Positions 52,986-62,101 of a stretch of 64,000 nucleotides of DNA are shown here, piece by piece. The notes beneath the pieces are model-generated. The model ran no database searches and was not told where the DNA came from. It saw only the letters and a list, made by a program, of their open reading frames with translations. How positions within the stretch are numbered: the stretch's first letter is position 1; every line of letters begins with the position of its first letter. This stretch comes from Ignavibacteriales bacterium (lineage in GTDB: Bacteria > Bacteroidota > Ignavibacteria > Ignavibacteriales > Ignavibacteriaceae): positions 186,001 through 250,000 of the forward strand of contig JADJHL010000011.1 in NCBI GenBank assembly GCA_016707585.1, given 5' to 3'. The translations under genes and the position numbers were made by a program.

Positions 52986-55454
52986 ATGGCGCTTAAAAAG
53001 AAAAAAAGTGTAAAAGAAAAAAACGGAAAAAGTAGTTCTAACAAAAACTATTTTACTTTTACATCAAATAATAAAAAACAGATACTAGGATTATTTTTAA
53101 TTATTATTTCCATAATTCTTTTTTTAAGTGTTATTACTTTTGATAGAAGAGACGAAGCAAATCTTACAACATTCTTTAAGGATTTCTTTTCAGCTTTTAA
53201 TAATAAAGTTGATATACAAAACTGGCTTGGGGTTTCGGGTGCGCACTTTTCTAAGTTCTTAGTTAAAGCTACGTTTGGATATTTCTCAATTACAATTCCC
53301 ATTGTACTTTTTTTATGGGGAATTTCATTCTTCAAAACCATCGATTTCAAATTCAGACTTCACGTATCAAACTTTCTATTAATAAGCTCAATTATTATTG
53401 CAGCTTTTTTTGGTGTGTTGCGCATTAACTATGGATTACTTGATGATACTTACGAGTTATCTGGTTTTATTGGTGATCATCTTGGTAATTTTTTAAGCGG
53501 ATTGATTGGCGGCATTGGAAGCATACTTGTTTTAGGCTTTGCGTTTGTAACATTATTAATTTTTGCTCTTGATATTGATATCAAAAATATTCTTCTATTT
53601 CTTAAAAATGTTTTTTCCATTTCTGAAGAAACGGAAGAAGATGATAAAAAAACTGATACTGCAGTTGATCCAAAAGAAAAAGAAAATCTTGATAAGATTA
53701 AAAAACTTAGTGGTGATAAGAAAAGGAAGAAAGATAAACTTACGCCCGAAGAACTTTCTGCCGCAGAGTTGATGGAAAAGGAGGCAGAAGAACAAACTAA
53801 AATCAGAATTATTCGTAAGGATGATGTACCAGTTCCGGTAGCTGAAAATGAAGTGCTAAACGAAGAAGTAAAAAAAGTTAATATTCAAAAAACCGGTGAA
53901 CTTCCTGAAAAGAAAGAGAAGAACGAAACTGAAGATGAACAAAAACTTCCAAATCAGTGGGAAGAAAACATTGATTATAAAATTCCAGGACTTGATCTTT
54001 TAGATCCAGCACCTGAAGAGAATTATCAAGTAGCCGAAGAAGAATTAACTCGCAACGCAGAATTACTTAAAGAAAAATTAAAACTTTTTGATATTGAAAT
54101 AAAAGATATTTCTGTTACTCCTGGCCCTGTTGTAACATTGTATGAAATTGTTCCTGCTCCCGGTGTTAAGATTAGCAAAATTGTTGGATTGGAAAATGAT
54201 ATTGCACTAGCACTTTCTGCACGCGGAATAAGAATCATCGCTCCAATTCCTGGTAAAGGCGCAATTGGTGTTGAAATTCCAAACGCAGTTGCATCGCTTG
54301 TAAATGCTCGTGCAGTAATAGGAAGAATAAATGAATCTGATGCAGAACTTCCGCTTGCACTTGGTAAAACGATTAGCGGTGATGTTTACGTAGCTGATCT
54401 TGCAAAAATGCCGCACTTATTAATTGCCGGATCAACAGGTTCCGGAAAAAGTGTTGGAATAAACATGATCGTAAGCAGTTTACTTTACACAAAACATCCT
54501 TCAGAAGTAAAGTTTGTAATGGTTGATCCTAAAAAGATTGAACTATCCTTTTACAACAAATTGCGCAAACATTATTTAGCCGTTTCTCCGGATCTTGATG
54601 AAGAAATTATTACAAATCCTCAAAATGCAATCTTAGCTTTAAAGAGCGCAGAATATGAAATGGAAAGACGTTACGATAAACTTGCAAAAGCTGGCGTAAG
54701 AAATATTGTTGACTACAATAAAAAAGTTAAAGACCCCAAAACAAGACCACACGATACTGATAAAATTAAGCATCATCCAATTCCATATATAATTGTTATT
54801 GTGGATGAACTTGCAGATTTGATGATAACCGCAGGAAAGGAAGTTGAAGAACCAATTACAAGACTTGCACAGCTTGCTCGAGCAGTTGGAATTCATCTTG
54901 TACTTGCAACACAGCGCCCGTCAGTGAATGTTATAACTGGCGTAATCAAAGCAAACTTCAGCTCAAGAATTGCATATCAAGTTGCAACAAAAATTGATTC
55001 ACGAACAATTCTTGATATGAACGGAGCAGAACAATTACTTGGAAGAGGCGATATGCTATTTCTTCCAACTGGTTCACCAAAACCAATTCGTGTGCAAAAT
55101 GCTTTTATTTCTACTGATGAAGTAGAAAAAATAACAAACTATGTTTACTCACAGCCGGCATATTCAAAACCATATTTTTTACCTTCTTTATATGATAAGA
55201 AAAAAGAAACTTCAAGTGGAGTTTCAACTGATTTAGATCCAATGTTTGAAGATGCTGCAAAAGTTATTGTGCGTCATCAGCAAGGTTCTGTTTCGTTGCT
55301 GCAACGTCGATTAAAACTTGGTTATTCACGTGCAGCAAGAATCGTAGATCAGCTTGAGGAAGCTGGAATTGTTGGGCCAAATGATGGAAGTAAAGCTCGT
55401 TCAGTTCTTGTTGAGAACGAAGAACAACTTGAAACTATTCTACGCAATTTGTAG
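52986..55454 (+). CDS. ftsK: DNA translocase FtsK
   Basis: An 822-aa FtsK/SpoIIIE. About four membrane segments lie in residues 30-205, and an acidic/Lys-rich linker runs to about 330. The motor follows, with Walker A GSTGSGKSVGINM near residue 484 and Walker B IVDELADLMI near 603. The C-terminal gamma winged helix has LLQRRLKLGYSRAARIVDQLEEAG. It pumps DNA at division and helps dimer resolution. The linker is short compared with the E. coli protein. Confidence 0.97.
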   Translation: MALKKKKSVKEKNGKSSSNKNYFTFTSNNKKQILGLFLIIISIILFLSVITFDRRDEANLTTFFKDFFSAFNNKVDIQNWLGVSGAHFSKFLVKATFGYFSITIPIVLFLWGISFFKTIDFKFRLHVSNFLLISSIIIAAFFGVLRINYGLLDDTYELSGFIGDHLGNFLSGLIGGIGSILVLGFAFVTLLIFALDIDIKNILLFLKNVFSISEETEEDDKKTDTAVDPKEKENLDKIKKLSGDKKRKKDKLTPEELSAAELMEKEAEEQTKIRIIRKDDVPVPVAENEVLNEEVKKVNIQKTGELPEKKEKNETEDEQKLPNQWEENIDYKIPGLDLLDPAPEENYQVAEEELTRNAELLKEKLKLFDIEIKDISVTPGPVVTLYEIVPAPGVKISKIVGLENDIALALSARGIRIIAPIPGKGAIGVEIPNAVASLVNARAVIGRINESDAELPLALGKTISGDVYVADLAKMPHLLIAGSTGSGKSVGINMIVSSLLYTKHPSEVKFVMVDPKKIELSFYNKLRKHYLAVSPDLDEEIITNPQNAILALKSAEYEMERRYDKLAKAGVRNIVDYNKKVKDPKTRPHDTDKIKHHPIPYIIVIVDELADLMITAGKEVEEPITRLAQLARAVGIHLVLATQRPSVNVITGVIKANFSSRIAYQVATKIDSRTILDMNGAEQLLGRGDMLFLPTGSPKPIRVQNAFISTDEVEKITNYVYSQPAYSKPYFLPSLYDKKKETSSGVSTDLDPMFEDAAKVIVRHQQGSVSLLQRRLKLGYSRAARIVDQLEEAGIVGPNDGSKARSVLVENEEQLETILRNL

Positions 55455-55493
55455 TCCAAACACTAAACTATTTTTTAACATTTAGAGTTTGAA

Positions 55494-56090
55494 ATGAAAA
55501 TTTTAATTAGCCTTTTAGTATTATTTTATTCAATAGTTGGTTTTGCTCAAAGTGCTGAATCAGTTTTAAAATCATTACAAAACAAATTTGATTCTATTTC
55601 TGATCTCTCTGCAGATGTAAATCAAAAATCGAATGGCAAATCAAGTTTATCAGGCAAGTTATTTTTTAAAAAAGAAAACAAGTTGAGAATGGAATTTGGT
55701 AACCAAACAATTATTGCTGATGGAACAACTTCCTGGAACTACAATAAAAAGGATAAAAAAGTAATCATAAGCAATTATGATGAGGCCGGTTCCGGGTTAT
55801 TATCAATCAACTATCTTATATATCAATATCCATCTGAGTGTGATTTAAGTTTATCATCAGAAGGAAATAAAACTGTTTTGGTTTTAAAACCTAAATCAAA
55901 AAGAAATAACCTTGGCGAAGTTAAACTTTATATCAACAAAGAAAATCTTATTGATAAAGCTGTAGTTTCAAATCAAGCAACAGGAGCGATGGAAGTAGTA
56001 TTTTCAAACTACAAACTCAATCAAAACTTATCTGATTCCAAATTCACTTTTTCAGCACCAGAAGGAACAGCAGTAGTTGACATCAGATAA
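55494..56090 (+). CDS. lolA: Outer membrane lipoprotein carrier protein LolA
   Basis: A 198-aa periplasmic protein with a signal peptide (about 1-18, ending VGFAQ). The LolA fold is seen in KLRMEFGNQTIIADGTTSWNY and the final PEGTAVVDI. It ferries lipoproteins from the inner membrane to the outer membrane. It follows ftsK by 39 bp, an arrangement often seen. Its end overlaps the start of the next gene by 14 bp. Confidence 0.88.
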   Translation: MKILISLLVLFYSIVGFAQSAESVLKSLQNKFDSISDLSADVNQKSNGKSSLSGKLFFKKENKLRMEFGNQTIIADGTTSWNYNKKDKKVIISNYDEAGSGLLSINYLIYQYPSECDLSLSSEGNKTVLVLKPKSKRNNLGEVKLYINKENLIDKAVVSNQATGAMEVVFSNYKLNQNLSDSKFTFSAPEGTAVVDIR

Positions 56091-57132
56091 GAAAAACAAA
56101 TTCGGTAAAGTTGGAGTTCTGATCAACTACGGAGTTTCAATAGCTCTTTCCGTGATATTTCTTTATATCGCTTTTTACAACGTAAACTTTAGTGAAGTTT
56201 TGGGAATTGTATCCCGCGCAAATCTATTTTGGGTTTTTATTTTTATTGTTGTAAACCTGCTTGGTCATTATTTTCGTGCAATACGATGGAAATACATTCT
56301 GAATTCAGTTAAACCAAACACATCAATGAAAAACCTTTTTGGATCATTAATGGTTGGATATGGAGTTAATTGTGTTACACCAAAACTTGGCGAAGTTACT
56401 CGTGCTGTTTTGATTGGGAAATGGGAAGGGTTGTCCCGCTCATCAATGTTTGGAACAGTTATACTTGAAAGAATTATTGATACGATATCTTTAGGTCTTT
56501 CTGTTGTAGCGGCATTGTTTCTTACTAGCGTAAATCTTTCAGAAAAATTTCCTTGGTTGATTACATCACTTTATATTATGGCCGCATTTAGTATTGTTTC
56601 AATTATTATTCTTTCTTTGATATTGAAATCAAGAGAAAGATTTTCTCAGTTAATAATAAAATTTGTTGGAAAGTTTTCTAATAAACTTGCTGAAAGAATT
56701 GCGTACGTTTTTACTATGCTTGCGGAAGGATTTGCAAGTTTAAAGGGAACCAAAAATTATTTTTGGACAATCTTCTGGACGATTGCAATTATATTATTGT
56801 ATGCTTACGGTTCTTATGCTGGAATGTTAATGCTTGATATGCAAAATATTCAACCAATCACTTTTGCAATGGGCTGGATTATCATGAGCATAAGTGCAAT
56901 TGGTGTAATGATACCAACGCCTGGAAGCACAGGTTCATATCACACACTTGCAAAATCTACGCTTGTACTAATTTTAGGATTTGGTGAAACGATAAGTGTT
57001 GCTTACGCATTTTTAACACACATTATTGGTTACATTTTATTTATCATAACCGCATTGATAATGTTTTTTATAGTTAATAAACAAAAAGAAAATCTTTTAG
57101 AAGTTGTTGAATCAGAAATTAGAGAAGTATGA
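56077..57132 (+). CDS. Flippase-like membrane protein (LPG synthase TM / UPF0104 family)
   Basis: A 351-aa protein with about eight membrane segments. The NLLGHYFRAIRWKYIL, GEVTRAVLIGKWEGL, and TPGSTGSYHTLAKS motifs mark the UPF0104/lysylphosphatidylglycerol synthetase TM family. The catalytic domain of MprF is absent, so it is a lone flippase-like unit. It starts with TTG at 56077 inside the end of lolA, by translational coupling. Lipid or dolichol/undecaprenyl-linked glycan movement is plausible but unproved. Confidence 0.82.
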   Translation: MTSDKKNKFGKVGVLINYGVSIALSVIFLYIAFYNVNFSEVLGIVSRANLFWVFIFIVVNLLGHYFRAIRWKYILNSVKPNTSMKNLFGSLMVGYGVNCVTPKLGEVTRAVLIGKWEGLSRSSMFGTVILERIIDTISLGLSVVAALFLTSVNLSEKFPWLITSLYIMAAFSIVSIIILSLILKSRERFSQLIIKFVGKFSNKLAERIAYVFTMLAEGFASLKGTKNYFWTIFWTIAIILLYAYGSYAGMLMLDMQNIQPITFAMGWIIMSISAIGVMIPTPGSTGSYHTLAKSTLVLILGFGETISVAYAFLTHIIGYILFIITALIMFFIVNKQKENLLEVVESEIREV

Positions 57133-57761
57133 AAAAAATATTTATTCCTTTTATCGCAATAATAATTTCATTTATGTCATTTGCACAAAAACAAAACGAA
57201 GTTAGAGCTTCAATGGGAATTGATTTTGTAAGTGTGCCCGATCTTAAAGATTATTTAGAAAGAAATTATACAGATGTTTTAAGCGACTTTAGTTCCGCAG
57301 TTAATTTTTCTGGATCTTATGGTAGAATGATCGGAGAAACCTCCCAATTAGAGTTAGAGTTAGGATATCTTTTAAATTCCTACAACGAAAGTTCAGTTGG
57401 TGGAAATTATGATTTAACTTATTCCTTGCTAATGCCATCGCTGCTTTACAACTATGTTATTGATGGTAAAGGTTATAATTTTAAATTTGGCGGCGGTGCA
57501 GGATTAAGATTATTATCAATCACAGAAAAACTTCCTGCTGATCCAAATGATTATAATTATTCTTCTTTTGGGTTTGGATTTATTTTGCGTGGTGTTGGAA
57601 ACACAGCTCTTTCACAAGATGTATTTGCACACATCGGCGCAGATGTTCGTTATGATGTAATTGGCAAGCCGGAAGAAACTACGGATACAAACAGTATCGG
57701 TAATGTAAATTTTAGTTCTCTTTCATTCGGAATTAGATTGGGAATCTCATATCAATTTTAA
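57129..57761 (+). CDS. Outer membrane beta-barrel protein
   Basis: A 210-aa protein with a signal peptide (about 1-19) and barrel-like alternating strands, ending in FGIRLGISYQF with a terminal Phe. No named family is clear. It overlaps the previous gene by 4 bp (ATGA), so it is translationally coupled, and is followed by uppP after 9 bp. It may be a small porin or scaffold protein of the envelope. Confidence 0.72.
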   Translation: MKKIFIPFIAIIISFMSFAQKQNEVRASMGIDFVSVPDLKDYLERNYTDVLSDFSSAVNFSGSYGRMIGETSQLELELGYLLNSYNESSVGGNYDLTYSLLMPSLLYNYVIDGKGYNFKFGGGAGLRLLSITEKLPADPNDYNYSSFGFGFILRGVGNTALSQDVFAHIGADVRYDVIGKPEETTDTNSIGNVNFSSLSFGIRLGISYQF

Positions 57762-57770
57762 GGAGTTTAT

Positions 57771-58619
57771 TTGAGCATTATTGAAGCAATTATTTTAGGA
57801 ATCGTTCAGGGAATTACAGAATTTCTTCCGATAAGCAGCACAGGACATTTAACTCTTGCCGGAAAAATTATGGGATTAATTTCTGATAAAAATCCTGAAC
57901 ACTGGACATCATTTATTGCGGTTATTCAACTTGGAACGATGATATCAATCTTTGTTTATTTCTGGAAAGATCTTTGGAATATATTTATTGAGTTTTTGCA
58001 AAATAATTTTCAGAAAAGATTAAAATATTCCGAACAATCTTTAAATTCAAAACTTGGCTGGATGATTATTGCAGGAACAATTCCAATTGTTGTTGTTGGA
58101 TTATTATTTAAAGATATGGTTGAAGGTGCATTAACAAAAAATCTTTATGTAATCAGCGGAAGTTTAATTGTACTTGCAATAATTCTTGCAATTGCAGAGA
58201 AAACAGCAAAGTTTAAAAAAGATATTAAAGATGTAACAATGTTAGATTCAATTTTAATTGGATTAGCACAAGCAGTTGCATTAATTCCTGGTTCATCAAG
58301 ATCAGGAACAACAATTACAGGTGGATTATTTCTTGGATTAAAGCGCGATGTTGCCGCAAGATTTTCTTTTTTGTTAAGTGTTCCCGCAATACTTGCAAGC
58401 GGATTATTACAGCTTAAGGAATCACTAGCTTTTATCAATTATGATCTTGCATTAAATCTTATAGTTGCAACTGTTGTTTCAGGAATTAGCGGTTATCTTG
58501 CAATAGATTTTTTACTAAAATATTTAAAAAAGAATTCTACATTCGTGTTCATCTTTTATAGAATTGCACTTGGGGTTTTAATATTAGTTTTACTTTATTC
58601 AAACATTATAAATCCATAA
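57771..58619 (+). CDS. uppP: Undecaprenyl-diphosphatase
   Basis: A 282-aa BacA/UppP with about eight membrane segments. The active-site motifs are QGITEFLPISSTGHL (about residues 14-28) and ALIPGSSRSGTT (near 170). It dephosphorylates undecaprenyl pyrophosphate so that the carrier can be reused in cell-wall synthesis. The start is TTG at 57771 with AAGGAG ahead of it. It is followed by the cyclophilin gene after 9 bp. Confidence 0.96.
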   Translation: MSIIEAIILGIVQGITEFLPISSTGHLTLAGKIMGLISDKNPEHWTSFIAVIQLGTMISIFVYFWKDLWNIFIEFLQNNFQKRLKYSEQSLNSKLGWMIIAGTIPIVVVGLLFKDMVEGALTKNLYVISGSLIVLAIILAIAEKTAKFKKDIKDVTMLDSILIGLAQAVALIPGSSRSGTTITGGLFLGLKRDVAARFSFLLSVPAILASGLLQLKESLAFINYDLALNLIVATVVSGISGYLAIDFLLKYLKKNSTFVFIFYRIALGVLILVLLYSNIINP

Positions 58620-58628
58620 GGAGGTTAA

Positions 58629-59195
58629 ATGAAAAAATTCTTTATTGCTGCGGCAATAATCACGGGCTTATTTTTAACAGCCTGTTCATCGAGCGAAATT
58701 ATTAAACCAAAGGAGAAAACAATGAGCGTTGCTGTTATTAAAACAAATATGGGTACGATTGAAATCGAACTTTTTGCAAAAGAAACACCAAAGACAGTTG
58801 AAAACTTTGTTGGGCTTGCAAATAAAGGTTATTACAATGGTGTTATTTTCCACAGAGTTATAGATGGATTTATGATTCAGGGCGGCGATCCAACTGGAAC
58901 CGGAAGAGGCGGCGAAAGCATTTGGGGCAAAAAATTTAATGATGAATTTGTAGCAACTTTAAAACACGATAGCGCCGGTATTTTATCAATGGCAAACGCT
59001 GGTCCAAATACAAATGGAAGTCAATTTTTTATTACCCTTGCTGCTACAGCATGGTTAAATAATCACCATACAATTTTTGGAAAAGTTATTGCAGGAATGG
59101 AAGTAGTAAGCGCAATTGGTAAAGTTGAAAAAGGAGCGCAAGATAAGCCAGTAAAAGATGTTGTAATGGAAACAGTTACGATTGAAGAAAGATAA
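58629..59195 (+). CDS. Cyclophilin-type peptidyl-prolyl isomerase lipoprotein
   Basis: A 188-aa protein. GGAGG precedes the first ATG. A lipobox FLTAC places the lipid on C19. The cyclophilin domain (about 32-187) has FHRVIDGFMIQGGDPTGTG and SQFFITLA, the catalytic pattern. It helps fold envelope proteins. At codon 32 an in-frame ATG (58722) with its own AAAGGAG site would make a complete cytosolic cyclophilin of 157 aa. Confidence 0.93.
   Translation: MKKFFIAAAIITGLFLTACSSSEIIKPKEKTMSVAVIKTNMGTIEIELFAKETPKTVENFVGLANKGYYNGVIFHRVIDGFMIQGGDPTGTGRGGESIWGKKFNDEFVATLKHDSAGILSMANAGPNTNGSQFFITLAATAWLNNHHTIFGKVIAGMEVVSAIGKVEKGAQDKPVKDVVMETVTIEER
58710..58724 (+). promoter_or_regulatory. Internal ribosome-binding site and ATG inside the cyclophilin gene
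   Basis: AAAGGAGAAAACA lies directly before an in-frame ATG at codon 32, where the catalytic domain begins. It is a stronger ribosome site than many in the window. It would give a cytosolic cyclophilin in addition to the lipoprotein. Confidence 0.5.
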
Positions 59196-59214
59196 ATTGA
59201 GTTAAACATTATTA

Positions 59215-59247
59215 AAAGATGACATCTTTCTAAAAGATGTCATCTTT
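59215..59247 (+). terminator. Perfect 15-bp hairpin between the cyclophilin gene and holA
   Basis: AAAGATGACATCTTT (59215-59229) and its complement (59233-59247) have a 3-nt loop and are followed by AATTTT. It lies 20 bp after the cyclophilin stop and 18 bp before holA. It may end transcription or lower it before holA. Confidence 0.75.
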
Positions 59248-59264
59248 AATTTTAAAAGTTAGCA

Positions 59265-60275
59265 ATGGCAAAAAGCAAAGCTCCATCAATACAGGAAATA
59301 GAAAAACAGTTAAAGCAAAAAAAGATTTTACCTGTTTATTATCTTTTTGGTGAAGACTCGTATAGCATTGAAACGACTTTTAAAGAAATAGAAAAAGCAG
59401 TTGCCCCATTTATCACTTCAGATTTTGATAAAGAAACTTATTATGGTGAGAATCAAACATTTTCTAACATTGTTGGATTAGCATCAACATTTCCCTTCGG
59501 CTCAGAAAAAAAACTTATAACACTTAAGCAAGCAGAAAAACCAAGAGATAAAAAGGAAATAGTAAATTATTTAAAATCTCCTGCAGATTTTTCTGTGATA
59601 ATTTTTTTGCACGATGGAACAATTACAAATCCGGAATCTGAACCGTACAAAACTCTTGCAAATCAAGGCTATCTTTATGAAGCCAAGGAATTAAAGGGTA
59701 AAAGTTTAATTGATTGGCTGATCTCAAATGTTGAAAAAAATGGTAAAATAATTTCTTATGAAAATGCCCAATTGCTTACCGATATTTCGGGCGAAAATAG
59801 AAATACTTTAGAATCTCAACTTGAAAAGATTTTTATTTATATCGGCGATAGCAAAGAAATTACAATTGATAGTATCCGTGGATTATCAACTTCACTTAAG
59901 CAGTATACAATTTTTGATTTGCAGAACGCTGTTGGGAAAAAGAGTAAATCAAATGCGCTTAAAGTTGCTCACAATCTTTTAAACAATGGAAGTGAGCCAA
60001 TCCAGATAATTGCAATGTTGAATAAATACTTTGCCGGTCTTGCACGATTAGCTGAATTAACAGCAGCAAATACAAACGAATATCAAGTTGCCAGAATTTT
60101 GGGCACACATCCTTATTATCTTAAGGATTATCACTTAGCAAGAAAATTATACTCTGATAAAAATTTAGCAAATGTTTTTACAGCTTTGCTAAAGGCTGAT
60201 TTATCTGTTAAAACAACCTCAATTGATGATTATACCTTAATAAGCATATTAATAGCCGAAATTATTCCTGATTAA
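59265..60275 (+). CDS. holA: DNA polymerase III delta subunit
   Basis: A 336-aa HolA-type clamp-loader subunit. The N-terminal domain carries PVYYLFGEDSYSIETTFKEI, and the C-terminal collar has GSEPIQIIAMLNKYF followed by ILGTHPYYLKDYH. It opens the beta clamp. No Walker A is expected, and none is present. It is alone after the hairpin and before the sigma factor. Confidence 0.92.
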   Translation: MAKSKAPSIQEIEKQLKQKKILPVYYLFGEDSYSIETTFKEIEKAVAPFITSDFDKETYYGENQTFSNIVGLASTFPFGSEKKLITLKQAEKPRDKKEIVNYLKSPADFSVIIFLHDGTITNPESEPYKTLANQGYLYEAKELKGKSLIDWLISNVEKNGKIISYENAQLLTDISGENRNTLESQLEKIFIYIGDSKEITIDSIRGLSTSLKQYTIFDLQNAVGKKSKSNALKVAHNLLNNGSEPIQIIAMLNKYFAGLARLAELTAANTNEYQVARILGTHPYYLKDYHLARKLYSDKNLANVFTALLKADLSVKTTSIDDYTLISILIAEIIPD

Positions 60276-60365
60276 TCAGTTAAAAATTCCAAGCTTTTCT
60301 TAACTTTTCGTAAATTTTGATTAGAAATTGAAACAAACATCAAACTAAATGAGTAAAAGTTCCTG

Positions 60366-60950
60366 GTGGATAGAAATCTTAACGAATTAACGGATGAAGA
60401 ATTAATTCTGGAGTTTCAGAAAAGTGGAAATGAAAAAGCTTTTGAAATTTTGGTTTTGAGATTTAAGAATCCTTTAACAAATTATGTGTACAGATTTCTT
60501 GGAGATTATGATGCTTGCGTGGATGTTGTGCAGGATGCATTTGTAAAAGTTTATCGATATAAAGATAATTACAGTTCATTGGCAAAATTTTCGACATGGA
60601 TTTACACCATTGCTGGTAATCTTGCAAGAACAGAATATCAGAGAAGGCGGAAAAGAAATTTTTTCTCGATAAGTAAATTCGGGGAAGAAGATAAAAGTTT
60701 TGATATTCCCGATAACTCTACAAGGCCAGATGTTCTTGCTGATGCAAGTATGAAGAATGAAATTATTCAGAAGGCATTGTTAAAAGTTAGAGATTCGTAT
60801 AGAGAAGCTGTTATACTTAGAGATGTACAGGAAATGTCTTATGAAGAAATTGCAGAAATAATGCAGATTGAAGTTGGAACTGTAAAATCAAGGATAAATA
60901 GAGGCAGAGCAGAGTTGCAGAAGTATCTAAAAGATATTTATTTTGATTGA
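60366..60950 (+). CDS. ECF-type RNA polymerase sigma factor
   Basis: A 194-aa group 4 sigma factor. Region 2 has FLGDYDACVDVVQDAFVKVY and KFSTWIYTIAGNLARTEYQRR; region 4 has YREAVILRDVQEMSYEEIAEIMQIEVGTVKSR with the helix-turn-helix. The start is GTG at 60366. A downstream gene with one membrane segment (60963) is its likely anti-sigma partner, 12 bp away. The stimulus cannot be read from sequence. Confidence 0.93.
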   Translation: MDRNLNELTDEELILEFQKSGNEKAFEILVLRFKNPLTNYVYRFLGDYDACVDVVQDAFVKVYRYKDNYSSLAKFSTWIYTIAGNLARTEYQRRRKRNFFSISKFGEEDKSFDIPDNSTRPDVLADASMKNEIIQKALLKVRDSYREAVILRDVQEMSYEEIAEIMQIEVGTVKSRINRGRAELQKYLKDIYFD

Positions 60951-60962
60951 GGATTAATAAAT

Positions 60963-61682
60963 ATGAATGAAGACAAAACAAATAAAAAACTTATTGATGA
61001 TCTAAAAAATCTTACCAAGGTTGATGCACCAAAAAACTTTGAAACAGAACTTTGGAGAAAAATAAATTCATCAGAAGAAACTAAGAAAGTTAGTTTTTGG
61101 GAAAAAATATTTACTCCTGGTAAAATTGCACCCGCAGCAATTGCACTAGCCTCAGCAGTAATAATCTTTTTTGTGGTGGATATAACACCTGAGCAAATGG
61201 AAGATCCATTAACTATTGAACCAAGATTAAGAGAAGATTTTAATGTAGTTGCAGCAACTTATAATATACCTGTTGAGAAAGAAAAAAAATCTATCCAACA
61301 AAAAAATATTGTAGTTGAACATCCTGAAAAAGTTTTATCGCTAGAAAAAGGTGAAGCGCAGCCACTTACAAATTCTCAAAGTGATGATATTAAGACAGAT
61401 AAAAAAATGTTGGATAATGAAAAGCCGGTAATAAATGAAGTGGCTAATGATCAAAATATTTCAGATAGTTTTGAATCGGAGCAAACATTAAGTCTCGGCG
61501 GAACTGTTGCTCCATCGCCCAAAGCTGCCTCTTCATCTCAAATCAGTAAGTCTAACTTGAATTTTATGCAAAGAAATCTTTCAACCGAAGAAAAAGTTGA
61601 GGTTCAACAGTTAAAAATGAAGGTAACGACGCAGAAAAGTGCCAAAACGGAAGAAAATCAAACAAAATCCACACAAAAGTAA
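60963..61682 (+). CDS. Probable anti-sigma factor with one membrane segment
   Basis: A 239-aa protein. Its N-terminal cytosolic part (about 1-50) carries helices fit for holding a sigma factor. A membrane segment lies near 57-75 (APAAIALASAVIIFFVVD). The rest is Glu/Lys/Ser/Gln-rich and lies outside the cytoplasm. I see no zinc motif of the ZAS class. Its place right after the ECF sigma gene makes the pairing likely. Low-complexity tail, so no family can be fixed. Confidence 0.7.
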   Translation: MNEDKTNKKLIDDLKNLTKVDAPKNFETELWRKINSSEETKKVSFWEKIFTPGKIAPAAIALASAVIIFFVVDITPEQMEDPLTIEPRLREDFNVVAATYNIPVEKEKKSIQQKNIVVEHPEKVLSLEKGEAQPLTNSQSDDIKTDKKMLDNEKPVINEVANDQNISDSFESEQTLSLGGTVAPSPKAASSSQISKSNLNFMQRNLSTEEKVEVQQLKMKVTTQKSAKTEENQTKSTQK

Positions 61683-61751
61683 ATTGGATAATACTGCCGA
61701 AAGGCCTATATTTATCCCCACGATTTATAGAAAAAAATATTTAGGACAGAA

Positions 61752-62000
61752 ATGAAACCAGGAATTCACCCAGAATATAAACCAGTTGTATTTCAAGATG
61801 CATCTTGTGAATTTGCAATTTTAACTCGCTCTACGATAAAAACAAGCGATACAATTCAATGGACAGATGGAAAAACTTATCCACTAGTGAAATTAGAAAT
61901 TTCAAGTGGTTCGCATCCTTTCTTTACCGGAAAACAAAAATTACTTGATACTGCCGGTAGAGTTGAAAAGTTCAACAAAAAGTACAGCAAGAAACAATAA
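61752..62000 (+). CDS. rpmE2: 50S ribosomal protein L31 type B
   Basis: An 82-aa L31 without the zinc Cys motif, hence type B. MKPGIHPEYKPVVFQD at the N-terminus and the SSGSHPFFTGKQKLLDTAGRV stretch are diagnostic. Type B forms replace the zinc form under zinc limitation, or are the only form in some genomes. It is flanked by a terminator. Confidence 0.95.
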   Translation: MKPGIHPEYKPVVFQDASCEFAILTRSTIKTSDTIQWTDGKTYPLVKLEISSGSHPFFTGKQKLLDTAGRVEKFNKKYSKKQ

Positions 62001-62022
62001 AAGAATATTTTATTATGTGATG

Positions 62023-62047
62023 AGCCCCGAAACTTCGGGGCTTTTTT
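62023..62047 (+). terminator. Rho-independent terminator after L31
   Basis: AGCCCCGA and its complement TCGGGGCT form an 8-bp stem, followed by a T6 tract. It ends the rpmE2 transcript 22 bp after its stop codon. Confidence 0.92.
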
Positions 62048-62101
62048 ATTTTTATCTTTTGATTGTGTCTTTATTTTTTTAGTTTGAAACCAAGATACCT
62101 T

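Noticed and set aside
60345..60366. Upstream ATG for the sigma factor
   Set aside because: ATGAGTAAAAGTTCC starts in another frame. The GTG at 60366 is the only start that keeps region 1.2/2 intact.
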